From positions 1-64,000 of the forward strand of contig UCJA01000006.1 of assembly GCA_900472675.1 (NCBI GenBank): DNA of 64,000 nucleotides, in the 5' to 3' direction. The position numbers were made by a program, and so were the translations under genes. This document shows, in pieces, positions 8,574-17,161 of the stretch (its first letter is position 1; every line of letters begins with the position of its first letter). The notes below the pieces were generated by a model. That model was not told the origin of the DNA and did no database searches. It saw nothing but the letters and a program-made list of their open reading frames with translations. Origin of the DNA: Hyphomicrobiales bacterium. Lineage in GTDB: Bacteria > Pseudomonadota > Alphaproteobacteria > Rhizobiales > Rhizobiaceae.

Positions 8574-9470
8574 TCAGGCTGCGGCGTGACTGGCCTGTTG
8601 GCACGGGGCGAACGGCGCAAATGCGTGTCGAACGCCCTTGATTGTTTCGGCGTCAGCCTTGACGAGCGGCAGACGCACGTCTGCCGGAGCCTGATGAAGG
8701 AACGAGATCGCCTCCTTCAGCGCCGCGAGATCGTCTCGACCGATCACCTGAATGAGCGATCGCAAGGCATCGGCTTCGCTCCCGCCTCCCAAAGCCCCGG
8801 TATCGACCAGGTGCCGGATTTCACCCGGCAGCGCATTGGCGAGGCTAGACAGACAGCCGGAGGCGCCCAACCGGATCATGGCGGACACGTCCTCATCATC
8901 GCGCGAGAGGTGGACAAAGCGTCGTTTCAGATCGGGCGCAAGGCTTCCGAAATATCCCGTTCGGCGCGGGCCGTGACACACGGTGTCTATATTTTCGATG
9001 GGGATCAGACCACGCAGCAGGGCCTCACCGAAATCCTTCGCCGTGCGGCCCGGGTCGTCATCGACGATGACGGGCACGCCGCAAGCCGCGATCTGCGCGA
9101 AGTGGTCGATCACGCCGAAGACCTGTGGCTTGGAATAATACGGCACGGTCACGAGGACCTCCTCGATGCCCTGGTCGATGGCACGCTTTGTCCGCTCCAG
9201 GGATGTGCGGGTGCAGTTGGTTCCCGTTGCCGCGATGGTCCGTATGCGGGCGCCGGCGTGGCGAAGGCATATGCGGATGATCCGGAAACGCTCCTTGTCG
9301 TCGAGCGTTGGACCTTCACCGATCACGTCGAGAACGACGAGGCCATCCATTCCGGCGGCAACTTGACCGTCAATGCTCCGTTCCAGGGCAGCTTCGTCGA
9401 TTGCTGCCCCTGCAAAGGGTGTCGTCAATGCAGTCAGGGCCAGACGTTTCGTCCCTTCAACCGGCTTCAT
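8574..9470 (-). CDS. DapA-like (DHDPS/NAL superfamily) protein lacking catalytic residues
   Basis: A 298-aa TIM-barrel protein of the dihydrodipicolinate synthase / N-acetylneuraminate lyase superfamily: LTALTTPF near the start, GMDGLVVL, VTVPYYSKP and the later LGASGCLSSLANALP all fit. Enzymes of this family form a Schiff base on a lysine in IKEATG, assisted by a tyrosine and a TTGE motif. Here the ungapped equivalents are Cys165 for the lysine, Asp137 for the tyrosine (same 28-residue spacing as E. coli DapA Tyr133-Lys161) and Val49-Ile50 for the two threonines. Aldolase chemistry is therefore unlikely. Start at 9470 chosen for its GGAGA upstream; an in-frame ATG at 9518 would overlap the upstream gene stop as TGATG. 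Confidence 0.85.
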   Translation of the reverse strand: MKPVEGTKRLALTALTTPFAGAAIDEAALERSIDGQVAAGMDGLVVLDVIGEGPTLDDKERFRIIRICLRHAGARIRTIAATGTNCTRTSLERTKRAIDQGIEEVLVTVPYYSKPQVFGVIDHFAQIAACGVPVIVDDDPGRTAKDFGEALLRGLIPIENIDTVCHGPRRTGYFGSLAPDLKRRFVHLSRDDEDVSAMIRLGASGCLSSLANALPGEIRHLVDTGALGGGSEADALRSLIQVIGRDDLAALKEAISFLHQAPADVRLPLVKADAETIKGVRHAFAPFAPCQQASHAAA

Positions 9471-9517
9471 AGCGGCGGCATGTCTCCGAATCCGGTCGGC
9501 AGGCTGCGAGCCAGACA

Positions 9518-9736
9518 TCAGGCGGCGGCCAGGCGAAGGATCACACTGACGGCCAGCAGGCCGCCAAGCACCAGAACCGTCAGCGAGACGATGAGTGCGG
9601 ACGCTTTCACAATTCCGGCTCGATCCGGTGTGACGACGTCGTTTCCGGCGGCCTTGCGGGTTTTGGCAAGTCTCTGCCGCTGCGCCCGCGCCTCTGCCAT
9701 GTGAATGTAAAAGAAAGAGCTGAACCGTGCGTACAT
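9518..9736 (-). CDS. Small membrane protein, 72 aa, upstream of the DapA-like gene
   Basis: Starts MYARFSSFF with AAGGA eight bases upstream (an internal ATG at 9700 would give 60 aa but has no ribosome site). The first 50 residues are charged and helical (AEARAQRQRLAKTRKAAG); the last 25 form one hydrophobic helix (KASALIVSLTVLVLGGLLAV) ending LRLAAA. Probably a tail-anchored inner-membrane protein. Its stop is 48 bases from the DapA-like start at 9470, or overlaps the alternative start at 9518, so the pair is probably co-transcribed. Confidence 0.65.
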   Translation of the reverse strand: MYARFSSFFYIHMAEARAQRQRLAKTRKAAGNDVVTPDRAGIVKASALIVSLTVLVLGGLLAVSVILRLAAA

Positions 9737-9970
9737 GTGACATGTCCTTACCGGCGCGAGACATATCGCGCTGCCAGACACATCTAGCGACAAGCCCATA
9801 GGGTTTCGATTGGGATCCATGAGCGAAGAAATAGGATCTCCATAGTGATTGGTCGGCCCATTGCCAAAGCGCTCGGCGTCGAGCCCGCTGCGGTCTGCCG
9901 GGGAACAAACATCGGAAGACAGTGGTTTCGATGGGCAGCACCCATTTCGGCTGCAATCCAAGGAGCATTC

Positions 9971-10405
9971 ATGTCCGACTTAACGCTTTCCGACCTTTCC
10001 AAGAAGATGGCGAAGCTCGACTTCGCGATGCTGAGCACGCAGTCTGCCGATGGCGGCCAGACGGCCCGGCCGATGAGCAACAACGGCGACGTGGACTATG
10101 ACGGCGACAGCTATTTCTTCGCCTACGAGCAGTCCCGCAAGATTGCCGAGATCCGTGCCAACAGCAAGGTCGGCCTGAGCTACACAGGCGCCGTGGGCAT
10201 GCTTGGCGGCCCACCGCTGTTCGTTGCCGTCGAAGGCGATGCGTCGCTGTCCACCGACAAGGCGACCTTTGCCGACCATTGGACCAAGGATCTCGACCGG
10301 TATTTTCCCGAGGGCATGGATACGCCCGGCGTGGTGATGATCCGCGTCGCGGCCAAGACCATCCGCTACTGGGACGGCAAGGACGAAGGCCAGATCACAG
10401 TCTGA
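9971..10405 (+). CDS. Pyridoxamine-5'-phosphate-oxidase-fold protein (general stress protein 26 type)
   Basis: A 144-aa cytoplasmic flavin-binding split-barrel protein. Family features: KMAKLDFAMLSTQSADGGQTARPMS (first strands contacting FMN), DSYFFAYEQSRKIAEI, SKVGLSYTG, then FVAVEGDASLSTDK and a C-terminal RYWDG strand. GSP26-type proteins bind FMN or FAD and are often stress-induced; the physiological substrate is not known. The start at 9971 has AAGGAG six bases upstream, so the longer upstream frame is not used. A 13-bp hairpin follows the stop at 10419-10449. Confidence 0.88.
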   Translation: MSDLTLSDLSKKMAKLDFAMLSTQSADGGQTARPMSNNGDVDYDGDSYFFAYEQSRKIAEIRANSKVGLSYTGAVGMLGGPPLFVAVEGDASLSTDKATFADHWTKDLDRYFPEGMDTPGVVMIRVAAKTIRYWDGKDEGQITV

Positions 10406-10418
10406 CCTTTCAGAGGTT

Positions 10419-10449
10419 GATGGCCGGAGCACCGCATGCTCCGGCCATC
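10419..10449 (+). terminator. Strong hairpin after the split-barrel gene
   Basis: Perfect 13-bp inverted repeat (GATGGCCGGAGCA / TGCTCCGGCCATC) with a 5-base loop, 14 bases after the stop. Only two Ts follow, so it is not a textbook intrinsic terminator; it may end transcription weakly or protect the 3' end. Confidence 0.55.
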
Positions 10450-10562
10450 TTGCGTGGCAAAAAGGCGCGCGCCATTTCGACCAACGGGGTATGTAAGCCG
10501 AGGTTATTGATCTGCCGCCCCCTCCCCTTCGTACACGTCGCCATGCAACCAGGTTTTCATTG

Positions 10563-11693
10563 ATGTTTCATCTCATTTTCGGCCTGCCCTGGCTGGTGGT
10601 CGTCACGCGTTTCATCCTGCCGCTGCCGTGGCTGTGGTCGATCAAGGCGGCCGTTTCCATCCTGCTTCTGGTGGCCTCGCAGTATCTTCTGTTCAGTCGC
10701 CTCTCGTCGGGCTCGGTGTTTTCGCCGGAGTTCCCGCGGCCGCTGATCATCGCCTTCAACTTTCTGATGGGTGTCACCATCCTATTGGCGTTTTGCCAGA
10801 TCGCACTGGACGTGGTTTCGCTGCTGATGTTGCCCTTCAAGGGGCATTTCCCGGCGGTTCCAGCCGGCCTGCGGTACACGCTCGGGATCCTGGCCGTTGG
10901 TCTCTCCGCATTGGGGGTTATTCAGGCGATCCGGGTTCCGCCGCTCAAGGACATCGAGATCACCATCCCCGGATTGCCTCAAGCCTTCGAGGGTTACCGG
11001 ATGGTGCAGTTGACGGACCTGCATATCAGCCGTCTGTTTCCGGCGTCCTGGACGGAGAAGGTCGTGGCGCGCACCAATGCGCTCGATGCGGACCTGATCG
11101 TCATTACCGGCGACCTGATCGACGGCAGCCATGACAACCGGCGGGACGACGTGGCACCGCTGGCCGGGCTTCGCGCCCGCGATGGTGTCCTGACGGTTCC
11201 GGGAAACCACGAATACTTCTTCGACTACGCAGGCTGGATGACGGCCTATACCGGGTTGAACATGCAGGTGCTGATCAACAGCCACCGGGTGATCACGCGG
11301 AACGGGGAGAACCTCGTCATTGCCGGCGTCACGGATCTCTCCGCGGCGAGAACAGGCGCGCCGCCGCCGGATATCGGCATGGCCATTCGAGGTGCGCCCG
11401 AGGGTGCGCCGGTGATCCTGCTCGACCACCAGCCGAAAGGCGCCGCGCGCAATGCATCCTTCGGGGTCAAGGCGCAGTTTTCCGGCCATACGCATGGCGG
11501 CATGGTGTTCGGGCTGGACCGTCTGGTGGCGCGCGCCAACAACGGCCTGGTCTCCGGCTTCTACCAGGTCGACGGGATGACGCTCTACGTCAACAACGGC
11601 ACGGCGCTCTGGCCGGGCTTTGCGCTGCGCCTCGGACGTCCCTCGGAGCTCACCCGCGTGACGCTGCGGTCCGGCCCGGTGACCGCGAACTGA
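10563..11693 (+). CDS. Membrane-anchored metallophosphoesterase (YkuE-like)
   Basis: A 376-aa calcineurin-like phosphoesterase. The N-terminal 140 residues hold four hydrophobic helices; the catalytic domain follows with the five metal-site motifs in order: DLHIS (LTDLHIS), GDLIDG, GNHEY, LLDHQP and GHTHGG. Proteins of this layout act at the membrane on phosphoesters or pyrophosphates (YkuE, or LpxH-like enzymes); the substrate here is unknown. ATG at 10563 is used; the frame also opens with TTG three bases earlier. Confidence 0.9.
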   Translation: MFHLIFGLPWLVVVTRFILPLPWLWSIKAAVSILLLVASQYLLFSRLSSGSVFSPEFPRPLIIAFNFLMGVTILLAFCQIALDVVSLLMLPFKGHFPAVPAGLRYTLGILAVGLSALGVIQAIRVPPLKDIEITIPGLPQAFEGYRMVQLTDLHISRLFPASWTEKVVARTNALDADLIVITGDLIDGSHDNRRDDVAPLAGLRARDGVLTVPGNHEYFFDYAGWMTAYTGLNMQVLINSHRVITRNGENLVIAGVTDLSAARTGAPPPDIGMAIRGAPEGAPVILLDHQPKGAARNASFGVKAQFSGHTHGGMVFGLDRLVARANNGLVSGFYQVDGMTLYVNNGTALWPGFALRLGRPSELTRVTLRSGPVTAN

Positions 11694-11835
11694 CGCCACA
11701 CAGCATCGCGATCCCTTCGACTACACCATCCCGTGAACGGAAGCGCAAAATCCGAATCTCGCGCGTTAGGGGCGTCAGGGGACGTGCACGAGCGATGCAA
11801 ACGCATGTCCCGCACCATTCGAACACGAACTGGAA

Positions 11836-12477
11836 ATGGACATGCAGAGCCCGATCGAACTTGAAATCTCGCGCCGGAACCTAATTGTCTCGTCAGCCGC
11901 GGCTGTCGCGGTGACCGGAGTCGCCGGTAAAGCGGCGGCACAGCCCGCGGGACGAGCAATGAACCTTACGACGAAACTATCCTTCACCGTCAACGGCGAG
12001 AGGCGCGAACTTGACGTCGACAACCGCACCACGCTGCTTGATGCCCTGCGCGAGCATCTTCACCTGACAGGCACGAAAAAGGGCTGCGACCATGGCCAGT
12101 GCGGTGCCTGCACCGTCATGGTGGACGGCCGTCGCGTCAATTCCTGCCTGTCGCTTGCGGTCATGCACGATGGCGACCAGGTCACCACGATCGAAGGTCT
12201 CGGCGAGCCCGGCAATCTGCACCCGATGCAGGCTGCCTTCGTCAAGCACGACGGCTTCCAGTGCGGCTATTGCACGCCGGGGCAGATCTGTTCCTCCATC
12301 GCCGTGATCGAAGAGATCAAGGCGAATATCCCGAGCCATGTGACCGGCGACCTGACCGCCCAGGCACAGATGACGGCACACGAGGTGCGCGAACGCATGA
12401 GCGGCAATATCTGTCGGTGCGGCGCCTACTCCAATATTCTCGACGCCATATCCGAAGTTGCGGGGATCAAAGCATGA
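11836..12477 (+). CDS. paoA: Aldehyde oxidoreductase iron-sulfur subunit PaoA
   Basis: A 213-aa small subunit of a molybdenum hydroxylase. It carries an N-terminal Tat export signal ([17 protein letters not shown]) followed by two [2Fe-2S] domains. The plant-ferredoxin-type site is visible as C84-x4-C89-x2-C92...C104, and the helical-domain site as CGYC...CRC ([19 protein letters not shown]). It passes electrons from the molybdenum centre to FAD. In E. coli the PaoABC complex is folded in the cytoplasm and exported by this signal to oxidise aldehydes in the periplasm. Its stop overlaps the paoB start (ATGA). Confidence 0.95.
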   Translation: MDMQSPIELEISRRNLIVSSAAAVAVTGVAGKAAAQPAGRAMNLTTKLSFTVNGERRELDVDNRTTLLDALREHLHLTGTKKGCDHGQCGACTVMVDGRRVNSCLSLAVMHDGDQVTTIEGLGEPGNLHPMQAAFVKHDGFQCGYCTPGQICSSIAVIEEIKANIPSHVTGDLTAQAQMTAHEVRERMSGNICRCGAYSNILDAISEVAGIKA

Positions 12478-13424
12478 GAGCCTTTACCTATGAGCGTGCT
12501 TCCTCCGTCGAGGCGGCAGCACAGGCGGCTGCCGGCAACCGGGAAGCCAAGTTCATCGCCGGCGGTACCAACCTTCTTGACCTGATGAAGCTCGAGATCG
12601 AGACGCCGACCCATCTGATCGACGTGAACGGGCTTGGTCTCGACACGATCGAGGCCACGCCGGACGGCGGCCTTCGGATCGGCGCCATGGTGCGCAATAC
12701 CGATCTTGCCTCGCATGAGGTCGTTCGCCGGGACTATGGCCTGCTGTCGCGTGCGCTTCTGGCCGGTGCTTCCGGGCAGCTGCGCAACAAGGCGACCACA
12801 TCTGGCAACCTTTTGCAGCGGACGCGCTGTCCTTACTTCTACGACACCAACCAGCCGTGCAACAAGCGGACTCCGGGCAGCGGCTGTTCCGCCATCGGCG
12901 GCTACTCCCGTCAGAATGCCGTCGTCGGCGTTAGCGATGCCTGCATCGCCACTCACCCGAGCGACATGGCGATTGCCATGCGGGCGCTGGATGCCGTGGT
13001 CGAGACGGTCAAGCCGGACGGCAGCAAGCGGGCGATCCCGATGGCAGACTTCCACCGGCTGCCCGGCGACACGCCGCATATTGAGACCGTGCTTGAGCAG
13101 GGCGAGTTCATTACCGCCGTGGTGCTGCCGGCGCCGATCGGCGGCAAGCAGATCTACCGCAAGGTTCGCGATCGCGCGTCCTACGCCTTCGCGCTAATTT
13201 CGGTCGGCGCGATCATCCAGCCGGATGGTACGGGTCGGGTTGCCGTCGGTGGTGTGGCCCACAAGCCATGGCGCGTGGAAGCGGCCGAGGCCGAACTGCC
13301 CAAGGGCGCCCGCGCCACGGCATCCATTCTTCTCGCGGACGCCCGTCCGACCGAGCAGAACCGATTCAAGGTCGATCTCGTCGAGCGCGCGCTCGGCGCC
13401 GCGATCGCCGAAGCGAAGGGCTGA
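12474..13424 (+). CDS. paoB: Aldehyde oxidoreductase FAD subunit PaoB
   Basis: A 316-aa FAD-binding subunit of the CO-dehydrogenase-medium-chain type. The FAD loop [13 protein letters not shown] lies near residue 25, and [21 protein letters not shown] followed by GSGC matches the cysteine-rich insertion that binds a [4Fe-4S] cluster in E. coli PaoB. That cluster separates PaoB from ordinary xanthine-dehydrogenase FAD subunits and supports the Pao assignment. Start ATG at 12474 overlaps the paoA stop by four bases; three bases separate it from paoC. A much longer frame opening at 12099 is out of frame with paoA and was not used. Confidence 0.95.
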   Translation: MRAFTYERASSVEAAAQAAAGNREAKFIAGGTNLLDLMKLEIETPTHLIDVNGLGLDTIEATPDGGLRIGAMVRNTDLASHEVVRRDYGLLSRALLAGASGQLRNKATTSGNLLQRTRCPYFYDTNQPCNKRTPGSGCSAIGGYSRQNAVVGVSDACIATHPSDMAIAMRALDAVVETVKPDGSKRAIPMADFHRLPGDTPHIETVLEQGEFITAVVLPAPIGGKQIYRKVRDRASYAFALISVGAIIQPDGTGRVAVGGVAHKPWRVEAAEAELPKGARATASILLADARPTEQNRFKVDLVERALGAAIAEAKG

Positions 13425-13427
13425 GCC

Positions 13428-15626
13428 ATGCAGTTCGATACACCAGCAACCACCAATCCGATCGACCAGCTCAAGGTCGTCGGCAAGCCGATCCCGCGCA
13501 TCGATGGCCAGCTGAAGACCACCGGCCGGGCCATGTATGCCTATGAGTGGCACGACCCCAAGCTCTCCTATGCCTATGGCTACCCAGTCGGCGCCTCCAT
13601 CGCCAAGGGCCGGATCAACTCCATGGACGTTTCGGCTGCCAAGAAGGCACCCGGCGTGATTGCCGTGGTGACCGCGCCTGAGATCGGCGACCGCAAGAAG
13701 GGCAAGTTCAACACCGTCAAGCTGTTCGGCGGCGACGAGGTCCAGCACTATCATCAGGCGATTGCCCTGGTGGTTGCCGAGACCTTCGAGCAGGCACGCT
13801 CCGCGGCAGCCCTGATCAAGGTTTCCTACACCGAGGAAAAGGGCGTCTTCGACCTCAAGGAAGCGATGAAGACGGCCGTAAAGCCCGACGAAAAACAGGA
13901 GCCTGACACAAAGGCGGGTGATTTCCAGGCGGCGTTTGCTTCGGCACCGGTCACCATGGAAGAAACCTACACAACCCCTGACCAGAGCCATGCCATGATG
14001 GAGCCGCATGCTTCGATCGCGGCCTGGAACGGCGATGCGGTGAGCGTATGGACGTCCAGCCAGATGATCGACTGGTGGCGGGGCGACCTTGCGACCTTCC
14101 TCGACGTCGACAAGGAAAAGATCCACCTGATGTCGCCCTTCATCGGCGGCGGCTTCGGCGGCAAGCTTTTCCTTCGCGTCGATGCGGTTCTCGCGGTGCT
14201 TGGTGCCCAGGCTGCCAAGCGGCCGGTTAAGGTCACCCTGCCGCGGCCTCTGATCATGAACAACACGACCCACCGTCCGGCCACCATCCAGCGCATCCGG
14301 ATCGGCGCTGAAGAGAACGGCAAGATCACCGCGATCGCGCACGAAAGCTGGTCGGGCGACCAGCCCGAGGGACAGCCGGAAACCGCCGTCAACCAGACGC
14401 GTCTTCTCTATGCGGGCGCAAACCGGATGACGGCCATGCGGCTTGCCACCCTGCATCTGCCGGAAGGCAATGCCATGCGTGCGCCGGGCGAGGCTCCTGG
14501 CCTGATGGCTCTGGAAATCGCGATCGACGAGATGGCCGAAAAGCTTGGGCTCGACCCGGTCGAGTTCCGGATCATCAACGACACGCAGGTCGATCCGGAA
14601 AAGCCGGAACGTCCCTTCTCGCACCGGGACCTGATCGGCTGCCTGAAGCTCGGCGCCGAAAAGTTCGGCTGGACCGGCCGTGGCAAGCCCGGAGCCCGAC
14701 GCGAGGGCAACTGGCTGATCGGCACAGGTGTCGGTGCTGCCTTCCGCAACAACATGCTGCTTCCCTCCGGAGCACGAGTGCGGCTCGGCAATGATGGCGT
14801 CGTGACGGTCGAGACCGACATGACCGACATCGGAACCGGCAGCTACACGATCATCGCGCAGACGGCGGCTGAAATGATGGGGCTCGGCGTCGACAAGGTC
14901 GCCGTGCATCTGGGTGACAGCCGCTTCCCAGTCTCGGCCGGTTCTGGTGGCCAGTTCGGCGCCAACTGCTCGACGGCCGGTGTCTATGCGGCCTGCGTCA
15001 AGCTGCGCGAAGCCGTAGCGCAGAAGCTTGGCTTCAACTCCGCCGACGTGGCCTTCGAAGACGGCCAGGTGCGGTCGGGCAACCGTTCGGTTCCGCTGTC
15101 GGAGGCTGCCGGTTCGGAAGGACTGGTGGGCGAAGACACGATCGAGTGGGGCGATCTCGACAAGACCCACCAGCAGTCGACCTTCGGCGCGCATTTTGTC
15201 GAAGTCGGCGTGGACGTGGCGACGGGCGAGACCCGCATCCGCCGCATGCTTGCCGTCTGTGCTGCGGGCCGCATCCTCAACCCGATCACCGCACGCAGCC
15301 AGGTGATCGGTGCGATGACCATGGGTGCCGGTGGTGCGCTGACCGAGGAACTGGCAGTCGATACGCGCCGCGGGTTCTTCGTCAATCACGACCTGGCCGG
15401 CTACGAAGTGCCGGTGCATGCGGATATTCCGCACCAGGAGGTGATCTTCATGGACGAAACGGACCCGATGTCTTCGCCGATGAAGGCCAAGGGCATCGGC
15501 GAGCTCGGTCTCTGCGGGGTTTCTGCCGCGATCGCCAACGCCATCTACAATGCAACGGGCGTGCGGGTTCGCGAATATCCGATCACGCTCGACAAGCTGA
15601 TCGGCGGGCTTCCGGACGTGGCCTGA
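13428..15626 (+). CDS. paoC: Aldehyde oxidoreductase molybdenum subunit PaoC
   Basis: A 732-aa catalytic subunit that binds the molybdenum-pterin (cytosine dinucleotide) cofactor. The N-terminal hammerhead domain (KVVGKPIPRIDGQLKTTGRAMYA split over residues 17-39) is followed by the FIGGGFGGK cofactor loop, MRAPGEAPG and SGGQFGANCSTAGV. The conserved catalytic glutamate is Glu692 in KGIGELG, the same residue number as in E. coli PaoC. The protein has no signal of its own and would be exported with PaoA. No MCD-insertion chaperone (paoD/xdhC) is visible in the window. Two terminators follow. Confidence 0.95.
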   Translation: MQFDTPATTNPIDQLKVVGKPIPRIDGQLKTTGRAMYAYEWHDPKLSYAYGYPVGASIAKGRINSMDVSAAKKAPGVIAVVTAPEIGDRKKGKFNTVKLFGGDEVQHYHQAIALVVAETFEQARSAAALIKVSYTEEKGVFDLKEAMKTAVKPDEKQEPDTKAGDFQAAFASAPVTMEETYTTPDQSHAMMEPHASIAAWNGDAVSVWTSSQMIDWWRGDLATFLDVDKEKIHLMSPFIGGGFGGKLFLRVDAVLAVLGAQAAKRPVKVTLPRPLIMNNTTHRPATIQRIRIGAEENGKITAIAHESWSGDQPEGQPETAVNQTRLLYAGANRMTAMRLATLHLPEGNAMRAPGEAPGLMALEIAIDEMAEKLGLDPVEFRIINDTQVDPEKPERPFSHRDLIGCLKLGAEKFGWTGRGKPGARREGNWLIGTGVGAAFRNNMLLPSGARVRLGNDGVVTVETDMTDIGTGSYTIIAQTAAEMMGLGVDKVAVHLGDSRFPVSAGSGGQFGANCSTAGVYAACVKLREAVAQKLGFNSADVAFEDGQVRSGNRSVPLSEAAGSEGLVGEDTIEWGDLDKTHQQSTFGAHFVEVGVDVATGETRIRRMLAVCAAGRILNPITARSQVIGAMTMGAGGALTEELAVDTRRGFFVNHDLAGYEVPVHADIPHQEVIFMDETDPMSSPMKAKGIGELGLCGVSAAIANAIYNATGVRVREYPITLDKLIGGLPDVA

Positions 15627-15647
15627 GACTTCAACCAATCCCGAAGA

Positions 15648-15673
15648 GGCGGCTCCCGTTTTGGCCGCCTTTT
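15648..15673 (+). terminator. First of two terminators after paoC
   Basis: GGCGGC / GCCGCC stem with a 10-base loop and a TTTT tail, 21 bases after the paoC stop. Confidence 0.6.
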
Positions 15674-15690
15674 CATGTTTCAGACGAAAA

Positions 15691-15717
15691 GGTGGTTCTT
15701 CGGAACCGCCTTTTTTT
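15691..15717 (+). terminator. Second, strong terminator after paoC
   Basis: GGTGGTTC / GAACCGCC stem (8 bp, one G-U pair) closed by a stable cTTCGg tetraloop and followed by seven Ts. A textbook intrinsic terminator. Confidence 0.9.
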
Positions 15718-15905
15718 GTAACGCCAAGCGAGTGGTCCAACCGCCGGTCGCCACCGTTAACCTGACAGACCACGCCGATTGATGCGGAAATCCGAAAACT
15801 GAAGACGCCCGGAACGGTCTAATCGTCAAAGGCTGCGGCGACTACATAGGCCGGGATCATGGTGGATTCGCACCGCCAGCGGGTCGTCGCGCAAAGGAGC
15901 AATGG

Positions 15906-16304
15906 ATGAAGATCGACAGAAACGGCTCACGGCCCTCAGCGCCGGGACCTTCCGACTGGTTCACCGGGACCGTGCGCTTGGACCCTTTGTTTGCCGCCAA
16001 TGATGCGCGTCGGGCGGCCTCGGCCAACGTCACTTTCGAGCCTGGCGCACGCACCGCATGGCATACGCATCCGCTCGGCCAGACAGTGATCGTGACGGCC
16101 GGGCTCGGGCTTGCGCAGCGCGAAGGCGGTCCAATCGAGGAGATCCGCCCGGGCGACGTGATCTGGTTCGAGCCGGGCGAGAAGCACTGGCATGGCGCCA
16201 GCCCAACCACCGCGATGACGCATATCGCCATCCAGGAGCATGTCGACGGCAAGGTCGTGGACTGGATGGACCACGTGACCGACCAACAATACCAGGGAAA
16301 GTGA
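15906..16304 (+). CDS. Cupin-domain protein
   Basis: A 132-aa single-domain cupin. Motif 1 is visible as [20 protein letters not shown] and motif 2 as [16 protein letters not shown]; the histidines and glutamine/glutamate positions fit a metal-binding jelly roll. Related stand-alone cupins include quercetinase-like dioxygenases and carboxymuconolactone-decarboxylase partners, so an enzymatic or sensor role is possible, but no substrate can be assigned. The RibD-like gene starts eight bases downstream, so the two are probably one transcript. Confidence 0.85.
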   Translation: MKIDRNGSRPSAPGPSDWFTGTVRLDPLFAANDARRAASANVTFEPGARTAWHTHPLGQTVIVTAGLGLAQREGGPIEEIRPGDVIWFEPGEKHWHGASPTTAMTHIAIQEHVDGKVVDWMDHVTDQQYQGK

Positions 16305-16312
16305 GACGCCGC

Positions 16313-17029
16313 ATGAGGCCTCGGATCATCTGCCACATGACGAGCTCCGTCGATGGCCGCCAGCTTGTAGACCGCTGGACCGGACCCGCCGAGGGCATCG
16401 ACCCGGTCGCGCTCGACAGCCATTATGACGATATCTACACCCGCCTGGATACGGCGGGCTGGATCGTCGGCCGCAAGACCATGGCCTATTACGGCAAGGA
16501 ACGTGCGCCCGACGACGGCGCGCCTGCGACCCGTCGGGAGAACCACCTTTGCGACCGCAAGGGGCGCAGCCTTGCGATCGGCGTCGACTTGCGTGGCAGG
16601 CTGACCTATGAGACCGACGAAGTGGGCGGCGATCACATCGTGGCCGTGCTGGGTCCGGGGGTGTCGGAGGCCTATCTTTCCGAACTCCGCGAGATCGGCG
16701 TCTCCTATGTGTTCGCCGAGCAACGCGATACGGGAATTCTCCACGCGCTGGAGGCAATCGGCGAGGGTTTCCAGGTGGAGCGGCTCTGCCTGCAGGGCGG
16801 CGGCACGATCAACGGCGCCTTTCTCAAGGTCGGACTGATCGACGAGATCAGCCTGCTGGTCTATCCGGGGATCGACGGCCTGTCGGGCATCCCGAGCATC
16901 TTCGAATACAAGGGTGCATCCGGCGAAGAACCCGCAGCCGGCCGCGCGCTTCGCCACGTGCTCACCGAAACGCTGGATGGCGGAACCGTCTGGCTGCGCT
17001 ACCTTGTGGAAGCGGCGCCCGCCGCGTAG
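16313..17029 (+). CDS. RibD C-terminal-domain (dihydrofolate-reductase-fold) reductase
   Basis: A 238-aa protein beginning RPRIICHMTSSVDGR, the signature opening of the RibD reductase domain (I-x-H-M-x-x-S-x-D-G). Later parts fit the same fold: AGWIVGRKTM, LCLQGGGTINGAFL (the glycine-rich NADPH loop) and GLIDEISLLVYP. Stand-alone members are NAD(P)H-dependent reductases of unknown substrate or riboflavin-pathway homologues; there is no deaminase domain here, so it is not a full RibD. ATG at 16313 follows the cupin stop by eight bases; the long upstream frame is antisense-like extension and was not used. Confidence 0.85.
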   Translation: MRPRIICHMTSSVDGRQLVDRWTGPAEGIDPVALDSHYDDIYTRLDTAGWIVGRKTMAYYGKERAPDDGAPATRRENHLCDRKGRSLAIGVDLRGRLTYETDEVGGDHIVAVLGPGVSEAYLSELREIGVSYVFAEQRDTGILHALEAIGEGFQVERLCLQGGGTINGAFLKVGLIDEISLLVYPGIDGLSGIPSIFEYKGASGEEPAAGRALRHVLTETLDGGTVWLRYLVEAAPAA

Positions 17030-17161
17030 GCCGGCGCTCTTCATACTCCACCTCAATGAAAACAGTGGCCTGCCGCTGTTTCGGGCTTTCCCCGCGCGGC
17101 GTTTCCATCCTATCTAGGTCCGCCGCGGCATGACTCCGCCTGGGCGACGGAGGAGGCACAG

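Noticed and set aside
8328..9704. Plus-strand frame of 458 codons over the DapA-like gene
   Set aside because: The minus-strand reading has a clear TIM-barrel family pattern; the plus frame has none.
13194..15773. Open frame of 859 codons antisense to paoB/paoC
   Set aside because: Composition is His/Arg/Gly-rich without recognisable domains, and it lies wholly opposite well-supported paoBC. Long antisense frames are expected at this GC content.
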